64,000 nucleotides of DNA from Dongia mobilis (GCF_004363235.1 NZ_SNYW01000009.1:1-64000), one strand, 5' to 3'; positions 1 to 10,703 are shown, counted from the first letter of the stretch. A program made the numbers and translations. Notes: generated from the sequence alone by a model not told the origin.

Positions 1-3000
1 TGCCGGCGGGCGAGCCGGTGGTGCGCATCCAGGTGACGCCGGGCGAGACGATCCAGCTGCCCTTCCCGCAGGACGCGATGGTGGCGCGGCTTGACGACGG
101 CAACGGCAATCTGGCGGTGCGCGTCGGCGACATCACGGTGATCCTGCAGGGCTATATCGCGGCGGTGGGCGAAGCCGACGTGACCCTGCTCGACAATACC
201 GGCCAGCAGATCGACGTGGCCGCGGTGGTGGCGGCGACCGATCCCAATCTCGACATCCAGACGGCAGCCGGTCCGGCCGCCGGTGCGCCGGGTGTGGACA
301 ATACCGGCGGCGTGTTCGATCCCTTCGCCCCGCAGGCGGGCCTGGGCGGCCTCAATGCGGTGGGCGGCCTCAACCCGACGGCGCTGCAATACGGCCTGAT
401 CGAGCGCGAGGGCATCCTCACCGACGCGGAAGAAGAGGAAGAGGACACCACGCCGATCGTGGTGAACATCACCCAGGCGCCCCCGGTCAACGAGGACGAC
501 CTGCATGGCGAGCAGTATGACCGCAACCTGATCAACCGCCTGGAAGGCGAGGGTGGCGAGCAGTCGCCGGAAGGCCCGTCTTTTGAAGCGGCCGCGATCC
601 TGGTCGACCAGGGCGGCGAGCCGAAATGGGTCCTGGCGCATCAGTATTCGGACGGCAACGATCCCTTCGACCGCAAGGACCACGAGGAAGGCAGCCAGAC
701 CGACACCTGGTTCGGCAGCCCGGCCGACGGCAAGAGCGGTCTGTTCCCCTTCATCTCCGACGACAATAACGGCCCGTTCCCGGGCGGCATCGACCAGGAT
801 CGCGAACCGACTTCGGTGACCGCGATCGTCGAGGCCAATTTCTTCGCCGACCTGCCCGGCAAGCTGGTGCTTGATGCCAATGGCAACGGCATCGACGATG
901 GCGGCGCCGATGTGCCGCTGATGCGGCAGCTGGAAGCGATGGGCCTGACCTCGCATGGCCACGAACTGACCTACAAGCTGCTGCCGGAGGTGCCGGAAAG
1001 CGCGCCGGGCGCCAATGACGGCCAGGGCCAGATGGTGGTGGCCTATTATACGGTCATCAAATACGGCTGCCCGGTCAATGTGGTGGTCTTCACCATCGGC
1101 GTCGATGACGACGTGGTGAATTCCGGCGAAACCAACCTCGCCGGCAATGCCGAGTTCGGCATCACCTACACGATCTATGGCGTGCTGGACCACCCGGAGA
1201 AGGGCGGCGGCACCGAGGTCGGCAACGGCGTCGAGGACATCCTCAAGATCGAGGTGCCGTTCTTCCTCGATGATTCCGACAGCCCGCCGGTGCCGGGCAC
1301 CTTCCCGGATCCGCTGGTGTTCCAGAACATCGACGACATGCCCTTCCTGGGCGAGGTCTGCTATGCCTCGTTCTGCGGCTTCGACGTGCCGGTCGCCATC
1401 GTCAAGGCTGACCTGACCATCGGCCATGACGAGACGCCGGGCGTGCAGGACACCAATTACGACACCAATGGCTGGCTGCCGGGCGGCCAGAACGAGACCG
1501 ACGATGTCGGCGGCGGCCTGGCCAACTGGCTGGCCTGGATGGCCGACAACCAGCTCGACGGCATCGGCAACGGCTTTGCCTCGGGCGAGGACGTCAACAT
1601 CGACTACCAGCAGGGCATCCTTGCCCAGCTGTCGAACGAGTTCCTCAACAACGGCAATTTCAAGGCCGACGTGCTTGGCGTCGCCAAGACCTACCTCACC
1701 GTCAGCTTCGGCGCCGACGGCAAGGCCAAGGGCAACGACCAGGCCGGCGACACCCTGTTCCGCCACGACAACGACACGCCGACCGACAAGGACGGCAACT
1801 ATGTCGACGATCCGAACATCGAGGACAACAGCAACTGGAACAACAAGTCGGACGGCACGCCGACCCAGCCGAAGGACGGCACCGACAAGCGCGCCTTCGA
1901 ACTGTTCATGAAGGACACCGACTGGAACAGCGACACCAAGGGCCAGGTGCTCGACAAGTCGGCCACCAACTGGACCATCAGCATGATGGTCAATGGCGAG
2001 CCGGTCGTGCTCACCGTCTATGCCTTCCAGCTCGACGCCAACACCATCATCGGCATGGCCTCGCCGACCGATTTCGAGGGCGGCAATGAAGGCGGCGGCG
2101 GCAACGACTATTCCGACACCGCGCGCCTGCTCCAGGGCGGCGAAGGCAATGGCTATGGCTGCGATATCGACGGCGAGGGCGATGGCATCCCCGTATTCAT
2201 GCTGCGCCTCGATCCGGATACCGGCCAGCTGGTCTTCGTGCAGTACCACCAGATCAACAACCCGCAGGGCGGCAATGCCGCGCATCCGGATTGGGACAAT
2301 TCCACCAACGACCCGATCCACCTGAAGGACGAGGACGGCAACCCGCTGGTCTTCTTCCAGGCGACCGATTTCGACGGCGACACCGTGACCGCGCATCTGC
2401 AGGTCTCGGTCATCGACGACGCGCCGGATGCCAAGGACGACAAGGCGGTCCTCAACGAGGAATCCTATCATCCCGACGGCACGCTGAATTCCGTCAGCGG
2501 CAACCTGGTGCTCGGGAAGAGCAATGACGGCATCAACAACGACAACAAGGGCGACAAGCTGTCGGTCGATGGCGACCACACCATCTCGGCGCTGAAATAC
2601 GGCAACACCGTCATCAGCTTCGACTTCGACAGCGACACCGCGACGCCGACGGTCTATGGCGGCGGCGCCAGCGACGTCTCGAACATCACCTTTGACGGCC
2701 ATGTGGTCGAGTTCGACACCCCGCACGGCCACTTCAAGGTGGTGGTCGATGCGTTCAATCCGGATCCGGTGGCGCCGGGCGACAATTCGTGGGAGACCCA
2801 CGAGCTCGGCTATTACGAATACACCGCCAATCCGGGCAATAATTCCGAGAAGGCCTATTACGGCCTTGAGCAGAATGCCGGCGGCACCGAGCTGCCCGGC
2901 AACACCAATGCGATCCTCGCCAAGTTCGAAGTGGGCGGCCTCGACATCACCTCGTCGGCCGGCCTCAGCTCGAAGGTCGTCAATGCCGGCGGCAAGACCT

Positions 3001-6000
3001 ATGCCGGCCTCGGCGTCGGCGGCGGCATCGATGGCGGCGAGACCGACGGCAACGAGTGGATCAAGATCAACCTGCCCGAAGACGTGAAGGCGGCCAAGAT
3101 CACCGTCGGCGCGCTGTTCGACTCCAAGCCGGATGACGGCGTCTCGCCGAACTTCGACGATTTCAACGCCGAGGTGCTGGAATGGATCGCCTATGACGGC
3201 AACACCGAAGTCGGCCGCGGCAAGATCTTCGGCGACGCCGATGGTCTGGTGGACTTCTACGTCAATGTCGGCGTCGAGTTCGACAGCATCAAGCTGAAGC
3301 CGGTCGACAACGGCCAGGGCAACAGCGGCAGCAACTCGGACTTCCTGCTGGTCGGCGTCAAGACCTGCGACGAGTTGTGCATCGAGGAGAAGCTGCACTA
3401 CGCCCTCGAGGACGTGGACGGCGACTATGACTGGGCCAAGCTGACCATCGACGTGCTGGATGGCGAGCCGAAGATCAGCCGCCATCACTCGACCCTCGAA
3501 ATCACCATCGACGAGGACGGCCTGCCGGAAGGCAACAACAACAACACCAAGAACCCGGAAGGCGACAAGTTCGACAACGAAGGCGGCACCAGCAAGGGCG
3601 CCGACGAGGATGGCAGCGAAGCCACCGCCACCGGCCATATCAGCTACAACACCTATGCCGACGGCCTGGGCATGATCGCGCTCAGCTCGAACGCCAATCT
3701 CACCACCATCGACGGCAAGCAGGTGGTGTTCGCCTGGAACCCGGCCACCAACACCCTGATCGGCTATGCGGCGCCGGATACCGACCGCATCGTGATCACG
3801 GTCGAGGTCAGCAACATCACCAATAACGGCCTCGATTTCGAGGTGTCGCTGCTCGAGCCGCTGGATCACCCGGTCAACCACTACGAAGACAACCTCTATT
3901 TCGACTTCAAGGTGACCGTCGCCGACAAGGATTGCGACGTCGACATCGTCAACGTCCAGGTCAAGATTGACGACGACGTGCCCGAGATCTGCGCGCCGGG
4001 CTGCTCGAACCTGGTGGTCAATGGCAGCTTCGAGGATCTGGGCGGCCAGACCTTCGAAGGTGCGCGCGGCAATTGGGACGTATTCGCCTCGATCCCGGGC
4101 TGGAAGTCCGGCCTCTATGACGACCAGAACGGCATCCCCAACGGCGGCAGCTTCACCGGCATGGAGATCCAGGCGGGTGCGGTGACCAAGGCCAGCGACG
4201 GCAAGAACGTGCTGGAACTCGACTCCGACTCCACCAACGAGAACCAGCCGGAGCCGCAGAACACCAACACCTATGTCTACCAGGACATCGCCGGCACCAA
4301 GACGGGCAACAGCTATCTGCTGAGCTTCGACTATCAGCCGCGCGTCCATGAGCAGGGCACCAACACCAACGACGTCGAAGTGTGGTGGAACGGTGTCAAG
4401 ATCGGCACGATCTCGGGCGACACGGCCGGCTGGCAGAACTACCAGTTCGTCGTGCCCGGCGGCCCCGGCGACTCCAGCCGACTGATGTTCAAGGCGGTCG
4501 GCAGTGACGACACCACCGGCGGCTTCATCGACAACGTGTGGGTCAGCTCCTGCGCGGTGGTCGACGAGGACGATCTGCATGACGGTTCCGACAGCTCGAA
4601 GGAGAGCCTGACGGTCCACGGCCAGACCGGCGTCAAGTTCGGCGCCGACGGCCCCGGCGGCTTCGGCAATCTCGGCATCGCCAGCCCGCAGGGCCTGGCG
4701 CATAACGGCACGCCGATCATCATGGTGGCGGGCCCGGCCGGCATCTTCTACGGCATGGCCGGTGCGACCAAGGTCTTCACCGTCGAGTTCACCAAGTCCG
4801 GCGGCGAATACGATGGCGGCTACAAGTTCACCCTGAACAACGAGATCGACCATCCGGAAGGCCAGGGCGAGAACATCACCAACATCGTTCTCAACTACAC
4901 CGCCTATGACAAGGACGGCGACGGCGCCCAGGGCCAGATCGGCGTCAAGGTGGTGGACGACCTGCCGGAAGCCAACCTCGAGATCGACACCCGCGGCACC
5001 GTCGACATCGACGAGAGCCCGTACAACCAGCGCGACGACCAGAACGATGCCAACGTGCCGGCCAAGTTCCTGGTCCATGGCCCGATCATCGAATGGGCCA
5101 GGGACGGTGACTCGGCGGTCGACGTCTTCGCCGACTACAACGCCGACACCCCCGGCACCGCCGTGCTCTCGGTCGAAGTCGCGGCCCCCGGCACGGATTC
5201 CGGCATCGATTTCGTCGACCAGAACGGCACCCACCAGAATGTCGTGCTGACCAAGGAAGGCGATCTGGTCGTCGGCCGCGTCGGCGCGGGTCCGGATGCC
5301 GGCAAGGTGGTCTTCGCCATCGGCATCAGCGCGGATGGCAAGCTGGAAGTGGCGCAATATGCGCCGGTCCAGCATGACAACACTAAGGACCACGACGACA
5401 GCACCGACCTCATCAACAGCGCCCTCAAGATCAAGCTGACGGTGACGGATTACGACGGCGACGTCGCGACCGACACGGTCGATGCGGGCGACCTGGTGAA
5501 GTTCTATGACGACGGTCCGTCGGTCGACAGCCGGAAGAACGCGAAGGTCGTGGTCGAGGACGACGATCTGCCGCCGTTCGGCCAGGACGGCGGTCCGGGC
5601 GACGACAATGCCCCTTCCAACACCAAGGGCACGCTTGACCACAATTATGGCACCGACGGTGCCGGCACCACCCTGCTGACCTCGGCCAGCCTGCCGGGCG
5701 GCATGGGCTTCACCCAGGCGCTCAGCAATGGCGGCAAGACGCTGACCATCAAGCAGAACGGCGTCGACGTCATCCGGATCGACCTCAGCGACGATACCAG
5801 CGGCAACTACACGGTCACCCAGCTGGCCCCGGTCAAGCATCCCGACCAGAACAACAACTGGGAGAACAACGTCGATTTCACCGTCAACTATGTGGTGACT
5901 GACGGCGACGGCGACACCGCCAATGGCTCGTTCAAGATCGATGTCGACGATGACAGCGTCGATGCGAACTATGACGGCACCCTGGCGATCACGCAGCTCG

Positions 6001-8675
6001 ACGTGCCGCAGGCGGGTGTCAACCTGCTGGCGAATGACGACGTCGGCGCCGACCAGCCGGGCCGTGTTACCGAGGTCAAGCTGGGCAACACCTGGTACGC
6101 TGTCGAGCAGGATGCCGATGGCAGCACCTTCAACATCAATGCCGATGGATCGAAGGATGGCGATGACAACTATGTCGGCAAGCTGACCATCGACAAGAAC
6201 GGCAACTGGACCTTCGAACAGACCGAATCCTCCGAGGCCAATGACATCACCTTCCAATACCGGATGGAGGATGCCGACGGCGACACCGATACGGCGGCGT
6301 TCAAGGTCGATCTGCTGGAACGTCCGGATCTCGCCCCGGTTAACTACAACGACGCTGACTCGGGTAACGAGAACGCGCCCCAGAAGAACAACGTCATGAT
6401 CATCCTGGACCGTTCCGGCTCGATGTCCGACGACATCGACCCGAACACCCCGGGCGACCAGACGCGGCTCCAGATTGCCCGCGCGGCGATCGAGAACCTG
6501 CTGGCCAAGTATGACCAGCTGGGCGACGTGAAGGTCATGATCGTGCAGTTCGCGACCGACGGCCAGCGCATGGAGTTCTGGGGCACCCCGCAGGAGGCCC
6601 TGGACTACATCAACAACAACGCGCCAACCGGCCAGTACACCAGCTACTCCGATGCGCTCGCCTTCGGCGCGGCTGGCCTCGGCGACGCGGACGGCAAGAT
6701 CCCGGGCGCCCCGACCACGGTCTACTTCCTGTCCGACGGTGTTCCGACGGCGGATGGTGCCAATTCCGGCACCGACGACAACGAAGACCACTCGCTCACC
6801 AACGGCCAGATGACCAACTGGAACACCGCCCTTGAGAACAATGGCGTGACCAAGGTCTATGCGGTTGGCGTCGGCCCGGGCCTCAACGCCAATGACGACG
6901 ATCTGAACGACGTCGCCAACCCGAACGGCAACGGCAACAACAACCCGGTGGGCGAGGTCATCATCGTGACCGACGAGAACGGCTTGGCGGCCGAGCTCGA
7001 GGATACGGTGAATGCCACCTCCATCGAGGGCAACGTCCTCGACGGCAGCCATACCTCGGGTGTGGGTGACACCGGTGTGCCGGGTGCGCCCGGCACGGCG
7101 GACACCGCCGGCGACGGTCCCGCGCATATCTATACCTTCAGCCACAACGGCGACGGTTCCGCCTTCGATGTCGAGTTTGCCTGGGATGGCGTCTCGGCCA
7201 ATGCGACCCAGGTTGGTGTCGGTGGCACCAATGTGGTGATCAGCGGCCTGATCGTCAGCTTCGACACCGAGTTCGGCCGCATGGTCTTCAACATGGGCAA
7301 TGGCGATTACGAGTTCACGCCGGGCTCCGTGACCGAGACCGAGAATGTCGTGTTCCACTACGGGACCAAGGACTCCGACGGCGATACCGATGCGGCGGGT
7401 GGCGACGATGCCGACAACGCCAACTCGGTCCCCGGCGGCGCCGACCTGGTCATCACGATCAACAACGTGAACCAGGCCCCGGTGGCGAATGACGACAACG
7501 CCGAGGGTTCGGAAAATGATCCGATCTTCATCGACTTCGCGACGCTGCTCGCGAACGACAATGATCCGGATGGCGATACGCCGCTGACCATCACCGGCGT
7601 CAGCAACCCGAGCAACGGCACGGTCGAGATTGTCGGCAACCAGGTGAAGTTCACGCCGAACGCCAACTACTCGGGCCCGGCCAGCTTCCAGTACACGCTG
7701 TCCGACCCGCTGGGCCTGACGGCGGTTGCCACCGTCAACCTGTCGATCGTGGCCGACAACACGGCGCCGGTGGGCAATAATGACAACATCATCACCAGCA
7801 ACACCGGTAACTTCGTTGTGCCTGACGAGTGGCTGCTCCGCAACGACACCGACGCGGAAACGCCAAACCAGCTGGTGATCGACAATGTCACGGCCGGCGG
7901 TTTCTCGGGCTACTTCGAGAGCGGTACGCCGAGCCATGCGGGGACCAATGTCACCCTCAATCTCGATACGGATTGGAACTTCCCTGGTGACAACTATGTC
8001 CCGAACGGTGGGTCTACGCAGTTCGACTACACTGTAAAGGATCCGTCCGGCCTGAGTGATAATGCCACCGTCGGCGTGAAGTATGTGTCGACGGGTGGTG
8101 GCGCTGCGGCGTCCAATAAGCTGGAGGGTACTGACAGCGACGACATCATCATCGGTGACGGGTCAAATGAAACGCTCAACGGCGGCAAGGGTGACGACAT
8201 CCTGGTCGGCGGCGGCGGCAATGACGTCCTCAACGGCGGCGATGGTGACGACTGGCTGATTTATGACAGCAGCGACACCTTCGACGGTGGCACCGGGTTC
8301 GACACGCTCAAATTCCTGAGCGGTGTGGATATCGACATCGACAATGAAGGTGGCAGCAACAACTTCATTGGCCGCGTGGACAATATCGAAGCCATCGACC
8401 TGCGCAACGGCGCGAATGATGACTTCGGTAACTCCGGGGAAAGTGGTGAAGGTGGCGAAGGCAATGGCCTGAGCGCGCAGGACGTCATCGACATCACGGA
8501 TGGAGACAACACGCTCTACATCTATGGTGACAATAGCGGTGACGAGGTCCGCTTCCAGGGCAACTGGAGCCAAGGTTCCGACTATGTCGCCGGCGGCATC
8601 ACCTTCACCACCTGGACCAATGGCGGTGCGACCGTCTATATCCAGAACACGGTGGATGTTGACAACAACGTCTAA
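1..8675 (+). CDS. Giant type I-secreted adhesin (VWA, lectin-like and RTX domains), 5' end cut by window
   Basis: Large repetitive exoprotein, probably a cell-surface adhesin exported by the transporter encoded downstream. The frame is open from base 1 (P-A-G-E-P before the first GTG at 18), so the true start probably lies upstream; 2885 residues counted from 18. Seen in order: a short N-terminal module ending in D-I-Q-T-A-A-G (T82-G85), a LapG-like cleavage motif; many acidic beta-sandwich repeats joined by D-D-x-P linkers, some of the DUF5801/T1SS-143 type; a lectin-like domain at about 1330-1515 (N-G-S-F-E start, P-G-W motif); a von Willebrand A domain at about 2126-2310 with MIDAS motif D2131-R-S-G-S; two cadherin-like repeats at about 2486-2690; RTX nonapeptides at about 2703-2750; and a C-terminal type I secretion module with N-I-E-A-I-D-L. 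Acidic, almost Cys-free composition fits calcium-dependent folding outside the cell. Family assignment is confident; ligand and exact role are unknown. Confidence 0.9.
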   Translation, partial: PAGEPVVRIQVTPGETIQLPFPQDAMVARLDDGNGNLAVRVGDITVILQGYIAAVGEADVTLLDNTGQQIDVAAVVAATDPNLDIQTAAGPAAGAPGVDNTGGVFDPFAPQAGLGGLNAVGGLNPTALQYGLIEREGILTDAEEEEEDTTPIVVNITQAPPVNEDDLHGEQYDRNLINRLEGEGGEQSPEGPSFEAAAILVDQGGEPKWVLAHQYSDGNDPFDRKDHEEGSQTDTWFGSPADGKSGLFPFISDDNNGPFPGGIDQDREPTSVTAIVEANFFADLPGKLVLDANGNGIDDGGADVPLMRQLEAMGLTSHGHELTYKLLPEVPESAPGANDGQGQMVVAYYTVIKYGCPVNVVVFTIGVDDDVVNSGETNLAGNAEFGITYTIYGVLDHPEKGGGTEVGNGVEDILKIEVPFFLDDSDSPPVPGTFPDPLVFQNIDDMPFLGEVCYASFCGFDVPVAIVKADLTIGHDETPGVQDTNYDTNGWLPGGQNETDDVGGGLANWLAWMADNQLDGIGNGFASGEDVNIDYQQGILAQLSNEFLNNGNFKADVLGVAKTYLTVSFGADGKAKGNDQAGDTLFRHDNDTPTDKDGNYVDDPNIEDNSNWNNKSDGTPTQPKDGTDKRAFELFMKDTDWNSDTKGQVLDKSATNWTISMMVNGEPVVLTVYAFQLDANTIIGMASPTDFEGGNEGGGGNDYSDTARLLQGGEGNGYGCDIDGEGDGIPVFMLRLDPDTGQLVFVQYHQINNPQGGNAAHPDWDNSTNDPIHLKDEDGNPLVFFQATDFDGDTVTAHLQVSVIDDAPDAKDDKAVLNEESYHPDGTLNSVSGNLVLGKSNDGINNDNKGDKLSVDGDHTISALKYGNTVISFDFDSDTATPTVYGGGASDVSNITFDGHVVEFDTPHGHFKVVVDAFNPDPVAPGDNSWETHELGYYEYTANPGNNSEKAYYGLEQNAGGTELPGNTNAILAKFEVGGLDITSSAGLSSKVVNAGGKTYAGLGVGGGIDGGETDGNEWIKINLPEDVKAAKITVGALFDSKPDDGVSPNFDDFNAEVLEWIAYDGNTEVGRGKIFGDADGLVDFYVNVGVEFDSIKLKPVDNGQGNSGSNSDFLLVGVKTCDELCIEEKLHYALEDVDGDYDWAKLTIDVLDGEPKISRHHSTLEITIDEDGLPEGNNNNTKNPEGDKFDNEGGTSKGADEDGSEATATGHISYNTYADGLGMIALSSNANLTTIDGKQVVFAWNPATNTLIGYAAPDTDRIVITVEVSNITNNGLDFEVSLLEPLDHPVNHYEDNLYFDFKVTVADKDCDVDIVNVQVKIDDDVPEICAPGCSNLVVNGSFEDLGGQTFEGARGNWDVFASIPGWKSGLYDDQNGIPNGGSFTGMEIQAGAVTKASDGKNVLELDSDSTNENQPEPQNTNTYVYQDIAGTKTGNSYLLSFDYQPRVHEQGTNTNDVEVWWNGVKIGTISGDTAGWQNYQFVVPGGPGDSSRLMFKAVGSDDTTGGFIDNVWVSSCAVVDEDDLHDGSDSSKESLTVHGQTGVKFGADGPGGFGNLGIASPQGLAHNGTPIIMVAGPAGIFYGMAGATKVFTVEFTKSGGEYDGGYKFTLNNEIDHPEGQGENITNIVLNYTAYDKDGDGAQGQIGVKVVDDLPEANLEIDTRGTVDIDESPYNQRDDQNDANVPAKFLVHGPIIEWARDGDSAVDVFADYNADTPGTAVLSVEVAAPGTDSGIDFVDQNGTHQNVVLTKEGDLVVGRVGAGPDAGKVVFAIGISADGKLEVAQYAPVQHDNTKDHDDSTDLINSALKIKLTVTDYDGDVATDTVDAGDLVKFYDDGPSVDSRKNAKVVVEDDDLPPFGQDGGPGDDNAPSNTKGTLDHNYGTDGAGTTLLTSASLPGGMGFTQALSNGGKTLTIKQNGVDVIRIDLSDDTSGNYTVTQLAPVKHPDQNNNWENNVDFTVNYVVTDGDGDTANGSFKIDVDDDSVDANYDGTLAITQLDVPQAGVNLLANDDVGADQPGRVTEVKLGNTWYAVEQDADGSTFNINADGSKDGDDNYVGKLTIDKNGNWTFEQTESSEANDITFQYRMEDADGDTDTAAFKVDLLERPDLAPVNYNDADSGNENAPQKNNVMIILDRSGSMSDDIDPNTPGDQTRLQIARAAIENLLAKYDQLGDVKVMIVQFATDGQRMEFWGTPQEALDYINNNAPTGQYTSYSDALAFGAAGLGDADGKIPGAPTTVYFLSDGVPTADGANSGTDDNEDHSLTNGQMTNWNTALENNGVTKVYAVGVGPGLNANDDDLNDVANPNGNGNNNPVGEVIIVTDENGLAAELEDTVNATSIEGNVLDGSHTSGVGDTGVPGAPGTADTAGDGPAHIYTFSHNGDGSAFDVEFAWDGVSANATQVGVGGTNVVISGLIVSFDTEFGRMVFNMGNGDYEFTPGSVTETENVVFHYGTKDSDGDTDAAGGDDADNANSVPGGADLVITINNVNQAPVANDDNAEGSENDPIFIDFATLLANDNDPDGDTPLTITGVSNPSNGTVEIVGNQVKFTPNANYSGPASFQYTLSDPLGLTAVATVNLSIVADNTAPVGNNDNIITSNTGNFVVPDEWLLRNDTDAETPNQLVIDNVTAGGFSGYFESGTPSHAGTNVTLNLDTDWNFPGDNYVPNGGSTQFDYTVKDPSGLSDNATVGVKYVSTGGGAAASNKLEGTDSDDIIIGDGSNETLNGGKGDDILVGGGGNDVLNGGDGDDWLIYDSSDTFDGGTGFDTLKFLSGVDIDIDNEGGSNNFIGRVDNIEAIDLRNGANDDFGNSGESGEGGEGNGLSAQDVIDITDGDNTLYIYGDNSGDEVRFQGNWSQGSDYVAGGITFTTWTNGGATVYIQNTVDVDNNV

Positions 8676-8701
8676 CCCTCCGACCTTGAGGGAATGAACA
8701 G

Positions 8702-8734
8702 GGGCGGGGCCTTCGGGTCCCGCCCTTTTTCTTT
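8702..8734 (+). terminator. Rho-independent terminator after the giant adhesin
   Basis: A 10-bp stem (8702-8711 with 8716-8725, one G-T wobble) is capped by a TTCG tetraloop and followed by TTTTTCTTT. It should end the adhesin mRNA and separate it from the methyltransferase-transporter genes. Confidence 0.88.
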
Positions 8735-8764
8735 GTGGGGGGGTGGCTTCACTTAAACTTTTGC

Positions 8765-8793
8765 TTAACCAAACCGCTCTATCTCTTTATATA
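8765..8793 (+). promoter_or_regulatory. Putative promoter with CtrA-like half-site upstream of the methyltransferase gene
   Basis: TTAACC (8765-8770), a 17-bp spacer and TATATA (8788-8793) lie in the only AT-rich patch between the adhesin terminator and the next gene. TTAA at 8753 and TTAACC at 8765 are separated by 8 bases, one more than the CtrA consensus, so CtrA control is only a possibility. Confidence 0.3.
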
Positions 8794-8867
8794 TACAGCA
8801 AGTTTACTGGCGGGCCGGTTTTGGGGACGGGGCGGCGTGCCTGGCAGGGAAGGGGAGCCCGCTATCC

Positions 8868-10502
8868 ATGGCGATTTCTTCGGTCTGGTCGCAGGGTTAT
8901 GTGACCGACACGCTCTATACCGACAACATCTTCCGCGAACAGGCGCCTTCCTGGATCAATTACGTGGCGGCCCTGAACGGCTGCGTGCCGCGGCCGCTCG
9001 ACCGGCCCTTTTCCTATCTGGAACTGGGCTGCGGCATGGGCCATTCCATCACCATCTTCGCCGCCGCCAATCCGGAGGCGCGCTTCGTCGGGGTCGATTT
9101 CAACCCGGCCCATATCGACCACGCCCAGCGCCGTGCCCGGGCGCTCGGCCTCTCCAACCTGACCTTCGTCGAGGCCAGCTTCGAGGATCTGGCGGCCGAT
9201 CCCGCCGGCCAGGGCATCGCCCGGCCGCTGGGCTTGGTCACCGGCTCGGGTGCCGCGGGGCAATACGATTTCATCACCTTCCACGGCATCTATAGCTGGA
9301 TCCGGCCGGCGGCGCGGGCCGCCATGCAGCGCATCTGCTTCGACCGGTTGCTGCCGGGCGGCTTCGTCTACAACAGCTATAACTGCCTGCCGGGCTGGGC
9401 GGCCGAGGTGCCGGTGCAGCGCCTGGTGAGCGAGTTCGCCCGGGTGGGCAGCGGCGATTCCACCGCCCGCGCCAGCTTCGCCTTCAGCCGCATCGACGAG
9501 ATGGCCAAGATCAAGTCGGGCTTCTTCGCCGCCCTGCCCAACCTCGCCCGGCAGATCGGCAATCTGCAGAAGAAGCCGGGCAACTACCTGGCGCATGAAT
9601 ATCTCAACGGCGACTGGAACGCCTTCTACGCCACCGACGTCGCCGAGGAAATGGCGCGGGCCAAGCTGGATTACGTGGGTGCCGCGACCCTGGCCGAGAA
9701 CCATGCCGATCTGGTGCTGACCGAGGAGGCGCGCAAGGCCGTGGCCGCCCAGGCGGACCCGGCGCTCCGCGTGCTGATGCGCGATTTCCTGGTCAACCAG
9801 CGCTTCCGCCGCGACGTCTTCGTGCGCGGCCATGCCCGCCTCGGCACCCGCGCCCAGCAGCGGGCCAAGGCGGATCTGCCGCTGGCGGCGGCCAAGCCGC
9901 TCGGCGACCTCAAGCCCAGCTTCAAGGTGCCGCGCGGCACTGTCACCTTCGACATCCCCAATTTCGACAAGCTGGTCGCCCTCATCGGCCAGGGTGCCGC
10001 CAGCGAGCGCGAGCTTGCCGCCGCCTTCGTCGGGCAAGGCGGCAAGGTGCAGGATTTCGGCCGGCTGCTCAACATCCTGGTGGCGACCGGCACCCTCTCG
10101 CCGGCGGCGCGGTCGCATCAGCCGGCCCCGCTCACGCGGCAGAAGAACGGCGCCACGCCGCGCCAGCGCCTGACCCTGAAATCGAACGCGGCGGAATTCC
10201 AGGCGGCGCAAGAGAACGGCACCGGCGCCGCCTTTGCCAGCCCGGTTTCCGGCAACGTGGTCCAACTCGCCGCCAGCGATCTGCTGGCGCTGCAGGAATG
10301 CCTCACCGGCAGCCAGACCGCCGCGGCACTGGCCGAAAAGATGCAGGTCGCCATGGGCAAGCGCGGCATGCGCATCCTGCACGAGGGCAAGGTGGTCTCC
10401 GAGCCGGCCGCCCAGAAGGCGCGGCTCGAGGCCCAGGCGACGACCTTCCTCGACCAGACCCTGCCGTTCCTGCGCGCCACCGGCGTGCTGGAAACGGCAT
10501 GA
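8868..10502 (+). CDS. Class I SAM methyltransferase with C-terminal methyltransferase regulatory domain
   Basis: 544 residues. The N-terminal Rossmann fold carries SAM motif I L-E-L-G-C-G-M-G (about 51-58), followed by an acidic residue in V-G-V-D-F-N-P. The remainder (about 230-540) matches the architecture of methyltransferases with a 'regulatory domain' and a winged-helix-like tail. This family includes protein lysine methyltransferases that act on outer-membrane proteins in Rickettsia, but most members have no known substrate. It lies between a giant exported adhesin and the type I transporter that probably exports it, on the same strand, so the adhesin or another surface protein is a reasonable candidate substrate. 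That link is inference from position only. ATG at 8868 opens directly into conserved sequence and was kept as the start. Confidence 0.8.
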   Translation: MAISSVWSQGYVTDTLYTDNIFREQAPSWINYVAALNGCVPRPLDRPFSYLELGCGMGHSITIFAAANPEARFVGVDFNPAHIDHAQRRARALGLSNLTFVEASFEDLAADPAGQGIARPLGLVTGSGAAGQYDFITFHGIYSWIRPAARAAMQRICFDRLLPGGFVYNSYNCLPGWAAEVPVQRLVSEFARVGSGDSTARASFAFSRIDEMAKIKSGFFAALPNLARQIGNLQKKPGNYLAHEYLNGDWNAFYATDVAEEMARAKLDYVGAATLAENHADLVLTEEARKAVAAQADPALRVLMRDFLVNQRFRRDVFVRGHARLGTRAQQRAKADLPLAAAKPLGDLKPSFKVPRGTVTFDIPNFDKLVALIGQGAASERELAAAFVGQGGKVQDFGRLLNILVATGTLSPAARSHQPAPLTRQKNGATPRQRLTLKSNAAEFQAAQENGTGAAFASPVSGNVVQLAASDLLALQECLTGSQTAAALAEKMQVAMGKRGMRILHEGKVVSEPAAQKARLEAQATTFLDQTLPFLRATGVLETA

Positions 10503-10703
10503 CGGCGCCCCCGCCGGGCGCAACGCCGGGTTAACGAATTGCGCCTAGAATTGCCGTCCCGACATTTTGCTGCGGCGCGGAAAGTGAGGTTGATCACTTT
10601 TTGCCCGGTTTGGGTAAAAGGTCACAGCCGCCGGACTTATCATCCGGTCCGAATATGGTAAAAGTCGCCCCCGGAACGCCCTGAAAGCACTGGACCAAGC
10701 GTC

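Noticed and set aside
8862-10523. 553-residue open frame on the minus strand over the methyltransferase gene
   Set aside because: Typical antisense shadow in GC-rich DNA; the plus-strand frame has a clear SAM-binding motif.
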